Both the position numbers and the translations under genes were made by a program. Source: CAVVFX01 sp963777595 (GTDB lineage: Bacteria; Acidobacteriota; Terriglobia; Bryobacterales; Bryobacteraceae). From it: a stretch of DNA of 64,000 bases. Where the stretch lies: NCBI GenBank assembly GCA_963777595.1, contig CAVZRE010000072.1, positions 1 to 64,000 on the forward strand, given 5' to 3'. The notes beneath the pieces were generated by a model. The model did no database searches and had not been told where the DNA came from. It saw only the letters and a list, made by a program, of their open reading frames with translations. Within the stretch, counting starts at the first letter, position 1; every line of letters begins with the position of its first letter. This document shows positions 58,811 to 64,000 of this stretch, one piece after another.

Positions 58811-59277
58811 GAGTTTCTCTCCTTTGCATTTGAGGCGTCGTGTAAGGACTGGGCGGTCTGGGTGACAGACCTGAATACGCGAAACATTTCGTTCCATTCG
58901 ATGTCCGACATGCCCGATCGCAATTCGCCCTGGGCTTTCTTCCATTCGGGCTTGGCAGCGTCAAGCTTTTTTCGTCCCTCGGCGGTCAACGCAAATTGAC
59001 GTTGACGGCGGTCGCTGCCGACTGACGAATGAATCCAACCGTTGCGCTCCAGAACCTTCAGATTCCGGGAAACCGTCGTCTTATCGAGTGCATACCTGCG
59101 ACCTAGTTCCGCCTGATTGCACGGACCTTGTTTTTCGAGCGTCATCAGCAGCCCGAATTGCGGGGCTTCCACGCCGGAACTTCGCAGCTTGGCGTCGTAG
59201 AGTTGGGTGAGCACACGCGCCATCTGCCGGGCAGTCGCGCAGGCGCACGCCAGATCTGGGGGCGCATCGGGTTTCAT
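58807..59277 (-). CDS. MarR-family transcriptional regulator
   Basis: 156 residues with the winged-helix core GPCNQAELGRRYALDKTTVS, RNLKVLERNGWIHSSVGSDR and RQRQFALTAEGRKKLD. Two cysteines near the N-terminus (LACACATARQ) could sense oxidants. The start and stop both overlap neighbouring genes by ATGA, so three genes are coupled. The regulator probably controls its own operon through the inverted repeat at 59701-59715. Confidence 0.88.
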   Translation of the reverse strand: MKPDAPPDLACACATARQMARVLTQLYDAKLRSSGVEAPQFGLLMTLEKQGPCNQAELGRRYALDKTTVSRNLKVLERNGWIHSSVGSDRRQRQFALTAEGRKKLDAAKPEWKKAQGELRSGMSDIEWNEMFRVFRSVTQTAQSLHDASNAKERNS

Positions 59278-59675
59278 GGTTTGGATGTGTTGGTCTGGGC
59301 TGGTGAAGCAATCAAGAGACGCAGGGGCGACAGCGGACCGAGCGGCGTGTACTCGAAGTTCGCCAGATTGGCTTTAGACAGCGGCAATGTGTCGGTAAGA
59401 GCCTTCGCTTCCGCGGAGGAGTTGCAGTTCATGACGAAGATGACGCCTTTGCCGTCACTGCGCGAATACCATTGTTGGATCTTTCCATCGAGGTAGAGTT
59501 TGACCGTGGCACGAACTTCCTCCGGCAGCACCTTTAACACTTGCGCACGGTCGATATCAGGTTTGATGGTGAGGGTAGTGAGGACAGCCGTGGTGGGTGT
59601 TGGAGGCGGCGCCTGCGCTAAGAGTTGCGGTGAGGCGAGAAGCACGAAGAGGCAGCAAAGGTGTTTGGCATTCAT
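59274..59675 (-). CDS. Secreted small alpha/beta-barrel protein (YciI/muconolactone-isomerase-like)
   Basis: 133 residues. A signal peptide (MNAKHLCCLFVLLASPQLLA) is followed by a ferredoxin-like fold (LTTLTIKPDIDRAQVLKVLP, TVKLYLDGKIQQWYSRSDGK, GVIFVMNCNSSAEAKALTDT, LPLSKANLANFEYTPLGPLS). This pattern is shared with dimeric alpha/beta-barrel proteins that act on small aromatic compounds or sense them. It is the first gene of the MarR operon, and its stop overlaps the regulator start. Confidence 0.75.
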   Translation of the reverse strand: MNAKHLCCLFVLLASPQLLAQAPPPTPTTAVLTTLTIKPDIDRAQVLKVLPEEVRATVKLYLDGKIQQWYSRSDGKGVIFVMNCNSSAEAKALTDTLPLSKANLANFEYTPLGPLSPLRLLIASPAQTNTSKP

Positions 59676-59700
59676 TGGAACAAGCTCCTTTGGTGAATGG

Positions 59701-59725
59701 TAGTATATACAACTAATTCTGTCAA
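59701..59725 (-). promoter_or_regulatory. Promoter and likely MarR operator
   Basis: On the minus strand TTGACA (59725-59720) is a perfect -35 box upstream of the operon. TAGTTGTATATACTA (59715-59701) is an imperfect inverted repeat with AT-rich centre placed where the -10 region should be. This is the usual position for a MarR dimer to block transcription of its own operon. Confidence 0.55.
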
Positions 59726-59751
59726 CAGATATCGGGCGAGGTCATTTGAGG

Positions 59752-60345
59752 CTAGGAGTGATTCTTCAATGCGGCTAGAAAACGGTCTGCCCACCAAAGA
59801 GACTTCAATTTGTCCGGATCAAGACTGGCGAGTAGCTTGAACGAGTCCCTCGCTTTACCGTACTTTCCCTTTGGCCGCGCGGTTGTAGTCGCGGCCTCGA
59901 TAGCGCTACCAATTTCGGACTTTGCACGGTTTTCAAGGTCTGAAACGAGCAGTTTGGTCTTCTTGAAATTCTTACCGAAATATTCGTCGAACGCGTCCGG
60001 ATCAGACATCAGCCACGTTTCCATGCACACCACCATCAGTTGAGCCTGATCGTCGGTGGCTCTTGAAGGCCTGTCCCACCCATCGCGCGACCTCAGATGA
60101 CTCCAAGGTTGCCTGTCGACCGGGACCTCTTCGCTATCGACGAGCAGCATGATGAACGTGTCATCGGATGAACTCTTATGTGCCGTTCTGAATGCATCGA
60201 AGGTCGCGCCACGTCCGCCCATTGGCCTAACGGACGGCAGTTTCCCCTTGAAACCTGCTTTCTCGAAAAACTCTTTGAAGGCGCGCCGGCATTCTGACTT
60301 CAGGCTCGCTTCATCGCCACCGCCCTCCACGTAGATGGTTACCAG
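59752..60345 (-). CDS. DUF4276-family protein (TOPRIM-like), partner of AAA ATPase
   Basis: About 197 residues. It begins VTIYVEGGGDEASLKSECRR, a Toprim-like first strand with a conserved glutamate, followed by FIMLLVDSEEVP, where acidic residues could bind metal, and VCMETWLMSDPDAFDEYFG. DUF4276 proteins are regularly encoded after COG4637-type ATPases. Start choice: GTG at 60330 cuts into the first strand, while CTG at 60345 has AGGGGG 6 bases upstream and overlaps the ATPase stop. The likely role is nuclease or RNA-cleaving effector of a two-gene system, by analogy with Toprim partners of ATPases such as PARIS AriB. Confidence 0.78.
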   Translation of the reverse strand: MVTIYVEGGGDEASLKSECRRAFKEFFEKAGFKGKLPSVRPMGGRGATFDAFRTAHKSSSDDTFIMLLVDSEEVPVDRQPWSHLRSRDGWDRPSRATDDQAQLMVVCMETWLMSDPDAFDEYFGKNFKKTKLLVSDLENRAKSEIGSAIEAATTTARPKGKYGKARDSFKLLASLDPDKLKSLWWADRFLAALKNHS

Positions 60346-61494
60346 CGGTTGCCCCCTATTTCGCCACTGTGCCAGAGTTGACTCAAAGTGTGCCTTTCGA
60401 GGTGCGGTTGAAGCTTTTCCCCGTCAAGACGATGCACTCGTGTTTCGCCTTCATTCCGTTCACAAACGACGACGCTCTCGGGCTGCTCGCTCATCGCATC
60501 CAGTAGCACGTCGCTATGCGTCGTGACGATCAGTTGAGTTCTGAGGGATGCCTCAACGAGTAATTCGCCGACGACAGTAATGGCGTCCGGATGAAGCCCG
60601 AGTTCGGGTTCCTCGATACACACAAGCGGGGGAGGATCGGGATTGAGCAGGATCACGAGGAGGCTGAGGAAGCGGAGTGTGCCGTCCGACAACCGCGTCC
60701 CTGGGACGGAGAATGAGCCTTCTTCCAGGAATAGCTGCGCGGTCCCGCCCTCGATCTGAACATCGACCTCGGTGACGCCGTCGATGAATGTGCCCAGAAG
60801 TTCAACGAACTTTTTTTTATTGAGGGATCCCGGCGAAGTTTATTTACCATTAACCCCAGATTGCGGGAATCCGGCAGGAGTTGATCGTTTCTCTCGTCAG
60901 TCCTCTGCGGCGTTCTTGGCGGCGTGTCACGACCGAAGGCCCAATCGCGATAGAGGCGAATTTTGGAGTATTGATCGGCTAAGAAGGTGATCTCTGGATA
61001 CAGATCCGGGTCGCGTCGCTGGGCGATAATCGATTGCTGTACGTTTATGTCTTCAAGCCTTAGCTTTCGCGTCTCCGAGCTGGCGACGTTCAAGAGCGGG
61101 TGCATATCGCGCAAAAGGTAATAGAACGCGGCCGGGTTCTTCACTGGGCGCTCGTCCAGGACGAACTCCTCGGCCGTCTCAAATCGTTGCGCAACTTCAG
61201 TGAACGCGAAGCCATGGCGGAGCGGCAGTTTGTTCCGCGGGTAATCGACCACAACCTCTATCTTTGCGATCGGCCTCTTAGCACCTCGCCAAAGCCAGCC
61301 CTGACACCTCCTCCGTCCCGGATCGGCTCAGTCAAATCGACAGGCATAGCTTGTAGCAGGCTAATCGCCTCAATCACGTTGCTTTTGCCGGACGCGTTCG
61401 GCCCTATCAAAACATTCAGCGGGTGAAGTTCGAGATCAATTCCGGTCGGGCCAAATGACAGCAGATTTTGCAGTTTGATTCGCGACAGCAACAT
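60339..61494 (-). CDS. AAA family ATPase (COG4637-like), two frameshifts
   Basis: Three frames add to about 385 residues. Walker A is GPNASGKSN in MLLSRIKLQNLLSFGPTGID and onward, Walker B is VCIEEPELGLHPD with the ABC-type signature region SDGTLRFLSLLVILL before it, and the H-loop is IVTTHSDVLLDAM. This is an OLD/SMC-type ATPase. The frame breaks near 61270 and in an A8 homopolymer at 60811-60818, where one more A restores SIKKKFVELLGTFID. Both breaks are likely sequence errors. It starts 12 bases after the lepA stop and overlaps the DUF4276 gene. Confidence 0.8.
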
Positions 61495-61506
61495 CGGACG
61501 AGTGAC

Positions 61507-63319
61507 CTAGTCGTCCTCTTCACCGGATACACGCAAGACGGCAAGGAAAGCTTCCTGCGGGATGTCGACGTTGCCGACGCGCTTCATCCGCTTCTTACCT
61601 TCCTTCTGCTTCTCGAGGAGTTTGCGCTTGCGGGAAATATCTCCGCCATAGCATTTCGCAAGAACGTTTTTGCGCATTGCGGGAATGGTTTCGCGGGAGA
61701 TGATCTTGTTGCCGATTGCCGCCTGGATCGCCACTTCGAACATCTGCCGCGGGATCAGTTTGCGCATGCGGCTGATGAGGAGTTTGCCGCGCTCGTAGGC
61801 GAAGTCCTTGTGCACGATGATGGATAGCGCGTCCACGGGTTCGGTCGCGACCAGCACATCGAGCCGCACCATCGGTGAAACGCGAAAGCCGGCGAGGTGA
61901 TAGTCGAGTGAGGCGTACCCGCGCGACACCGATTTCAGCCGGTCGTAGAAATCCAAGACGATCTCGTTGAGCGGCAGTTCGTACATCAAAAGCACGCGGC
62001 CGCCGCCAACATACTCAAACTTCTTCTGCACACCGCGCTTGTCTTCGAGCAACGCCAGAATGCCCCCGACGTATTCTTCCCGCGTAATCACCGACGCGTC
62101 GATAATCGGTTCTTCGATCTGTTTGATCTCCGACGGGTCAGGAAAGCGGGTAGGATTATCGACCTCGATCACTTCGCCGTTCGTCTTGGTAATCCGATAA
62201 CGGACGCCCGGTGCGGTGGTGATCAGGTTGATATCGAACTCGCGCTCGAGGCGTTCCTGCACGATCTCGAGATGCAGGAGGCCGAGGAACCCGCAGCGGA
62301 AGCCAAAGCCCAGTGCCACCGAGTTCTCCGGTTCGAAGCTAAAGGCGCTATCGTTCAGGCGCAGCTTTTCGAGCGCATCGCGCAGCAATCCATGCTCGTG
62401 CGACTCCACCGGATACAGGCCGGCGAAGACCATTGGTTTGATCTGTTCGAAGCCGGGTAAGGGCTCGGAAGCAGGGTTCTCCGCGTCGGTGACGGTGTCG
62501 CCAATCTGCGCATCGGCTACGGTCTTGATATTGGCGAAGAGGATTCCGACTTCGCCCGTAGTCAGTTCGTTGCAGGGAATGGCTTTCGGCGATTGAAACC
62601 CCAGGCCCTCCACCTGAAACACCTGATTGTTGGACCAGAGTTTGATCTTCTGGCCCATGTAAAGGCGTCCGTCCAGGACACGCAACAGAATGATGACGCC
62701 GCGATAGGGATCGAACCAGGAGTCGAAGATCAGGGCGCGTAGCGGCGCCGCGGGATCTCCCTTGGGATGCGGAACCAGGTGCACGACGGCTTCCAGAATG
62801 TCGTGAATGCCGATGCCCTGTTTGGCGCTCACCAGAATCGCGCCGCTGGCGTCCAAACCGATGATGCTCTCAATCTGCTCCCGGATCCTCTCCGGCTCCG
62901 CGGCCGGGAGATCGATCTTGTTGATCACCGGAATGATCTCGAGGTTGTGATGCAGCGCCAGGTACGTATTCGCGAGAGTCTGCGCTTCCACGCCTTGCGA
63001 AGCGTCGACTACCAGCAGAGCGCCTTCGCAAGCCTGCAGACTGCGTGAGACCTCGTACGAAAAGTCGACGTGGCCCGGCGTGTCGATGAGGTTTAACTGA
63101 TAAGTGATGCCGTCGTCCGCTTTATAAAGCAAGCCGGACAGCGTGCGCTTTAATTGTGATTCCGCGCTCGCGCTCCAAATCCATGGAGTCGAGCACCTGT
63201 TCCATCATCTCGCGTTGAGAAAGCGCTCCCGTTACCTCCAGCAAGCGATCCGCGAGGGTCGATTTGCCGTGGTCAATGTGCGCGATGATGGAGAAATTCC
63301 GAATGAATTCCCGATCCAT
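61507..63319 (-). CDS. lepA: Elongation factor 4 (LepA), one frameshift
   Basis: This back-translocating ribosomal GTPase has about 603 residues, the usual length. The G1 motif is FSIIAHIDHGKSTLADRLLE, then GITIKAHAVRL, DTPGHVDFSYEVSRSLQACE, VINKIDLPAAEP, and the LepA-specific C-terminus (IPRQMFEVAIQAAIGNKIIS, DISRKRKLLEKQKEGKKRMK). One extra base near 63131 (CTTG where CTT or CTG is expected) splits the gene. Removing it gives the expected RLLYKADDGITYQLNLIDTP. ATG 63319 begins MDREFIRNFSIIAH. A housekeeping gene broken this way points to a consensus error. Confidence 0.95.
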
Positions 63320-63446
63320 GAGGTATGATGAGGCCTGAAGCTCAATTATCCCATATGCCTCCAAAAGTCGCGTCAAATCGGCGCTACTGCGGAGCTTCCC
63401 GGCGAGTTCTCGGCTATGCTGGGGAATAACGCGAACGGCTTTTAAG

Positions 63447-63935
63447 ATGGAATCCGAAATTAAAATGCTGGAAGGCGGTCTTGCCGCAGCCGGACTGCGA
63501 TTCGCGATCGTGGTAGCGCGGTTCAACAGCTTTGTCACCGAACGGCTGCTCAGCGGGTGCCTCGATGCGCTACGGAGATCGGGTGCAAAGATGGCGGACG
63601 TTGAAGTGGTGAAAGTGCCCGGTTCGTGGGAGATGCCCGTAGTCGTCCGCGCGCTGGCCAAGCAGGCGCGCTTCGACGCGATCATTTGCGTGGGAGCAGT
63701 GATTCGCGGCGATACCCCGCACTTCGATTACGTCGCAGGGCAAGCAGCCAGCGGTTTGGCACAGGTTGCCGCGGAGACCGGCATTCCGGTCGCGTTCGGT
63801 GTGCTGACCACCAACACGGTCGATCAGGCCGTGGATCGCGCCGGCGGCAAAAGCGGCAACAAGGGTTTCGACGCGGCGATGACGGCTATCGAGATGGCCA
63901 ATCTCTTGCGCAGCCTGGGCGCTGCATCGAAATGA
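63447..63935 (+). CDS. ribH: 6,7-dimethyl-8-ribityllumazine synthase
   Basis: 162 residues. Lumazine synthase condenses 5-amino-6-ribitylaminouracil with 3,4-dihydroxybutanone phosphate in riboflavin synthesis. Landmarks are FAIVVARFNSFVTERLLSGC, VKVPGSWEMPVVVRALAK, CVGAVIRGDTPHFDYVAGQA with the catalytic histidine, GIPVAFGVLTTNTVDQAVDR and GNKGFDAAMTAIEMANLLR. It is divergent from lepA and 15 bases before nusB, an arrangement found in many bacteria. Riboflavin supply also suits the flavin monooxygenase pair elsewhere in the window. Confidence 0.95.
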   Translation: MESEIKMLEGGLAAAGLRFAIVVARFNSFVTERLLSGCLDALRRSGAKMADVEVVKVPGSWEMPVVVRALAKQARFDAIICVGAVIRGDTPHFDYVAGQAASGLAQVAAETGIPVAFGVLTTNTVDQAVDRAGGKSGNKGFDAAMTAIEMANLLRSLGAASK

Positions 63936-63950
63936 ACAACAGGTAATCGC

Positions 63951-64000
63951 TTGCCCTCCCGACACCGAGACCGAGAACGCGCGATGCAAATCCTGTTTCA
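63951..64000 (+). CDS. nusB: Transcription antitermination factor NusB, N-terminal end
   Basis: The window ends inside this gene. From TTG 63951 the frame reads LPSRHRDRERAMQILF, matching the start of NusB (an R-rich segment then AMQILFQ). NusB binds boxA RNA with NusE in antitermination. The position directly after ribH supports the call. An internal ATG at 63984 is possible but would remove the conserved arginine-rich helix. Confidence 0.75.
   Translation, partial: MPSRHRDRERAMQILF

Noticed and set aside
1..64000. tRNA, rRNA and CRISPR features
   Set aside because: I saw no tRNA-like cloverleaf with a CCA-adjacent acceptor, no rRNA segments and no short regularly spaced repeats while reading.

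Overview
The window joins two unrelated kinds of DNA. Positions 1 to about 4390 look fungal: an AT-rich, decayed Ginger-type DNA transposon with inverted termini and a 4-bp target duplication, then an ankyrin-repeat gene cut off at its 5' end. From about 4390 to 64000 the DNA is GC-rich and bacterial. Its genes point to Acidobacteriota, most likely the Solibacter/Bryobacter group: a TIGR03435-family protein, four Oar-like TonB-dependent receptors of more than 1000 residues, many Tat-exported catabolic enzymes, a DUF5670 protein, and a ribH-nusB pair. The join cuts through both an ankyrin gene and a TIGR03435 gene, so it is most simply an assembly chimera, for example from soil.

Layout. 4.4-16.4 kb: truncated TIGR03435 gene; a receptor with a Tat-exported enolase-superfamily enzyme; a frameshifted glycosidase-like gene; remnants of a toxin-antitoxin pair with a 53-bp internal inversion; a second receptor; a nucleotidyltransferase cassette. 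16.7-32.5 kb: a small secreted protein, a third receptor, an amidohydrolase, an HpaC/HpaB-type flavin monooxygenase pair, a DUF5670 membrane peptide, two TadE-like pilus proteins, a four-gene ECF sigma operon, a sulfatase, an acetamidase/formamidase and an S51 peptidase. 32.7-42.9 kb: a fourth receptor with an S9 peptidase and an M14 peptidase, which reads as a peptide uptake and degradation unit, then a serine hydrolase. 43.1-56.8 kb: a second ECF sigma cassette with a Spy/CnrX-like sensor, followed by five signalling proteins. One of these is a giant cytosolic hybrid kinase carrying twelve near-identical 92-residue HAMP-type units. 56.9-64 kb: a Gfo/Idh/MocA oxidoreductase, a MarR-controlled three-gene operon, lepA followed by an AAA ATPase/DUF4276 pair that could be a defence module, ribH, and the start of nusB.

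Sequence quality matters here. Several genes, including the housekeeping gene lepA, are broken by 1-2 base indels. Many of these fall where two synonymous codons appear merged (CTT+CTG read as CTTG, GGA+GGC as GGAC, TCG+AGC as TCAGC). I read them as consensus errors between co-existing alleles or repeat copies, not as true pseudogenes. Coordinates of broken genes therefore span the whole inferred gene.
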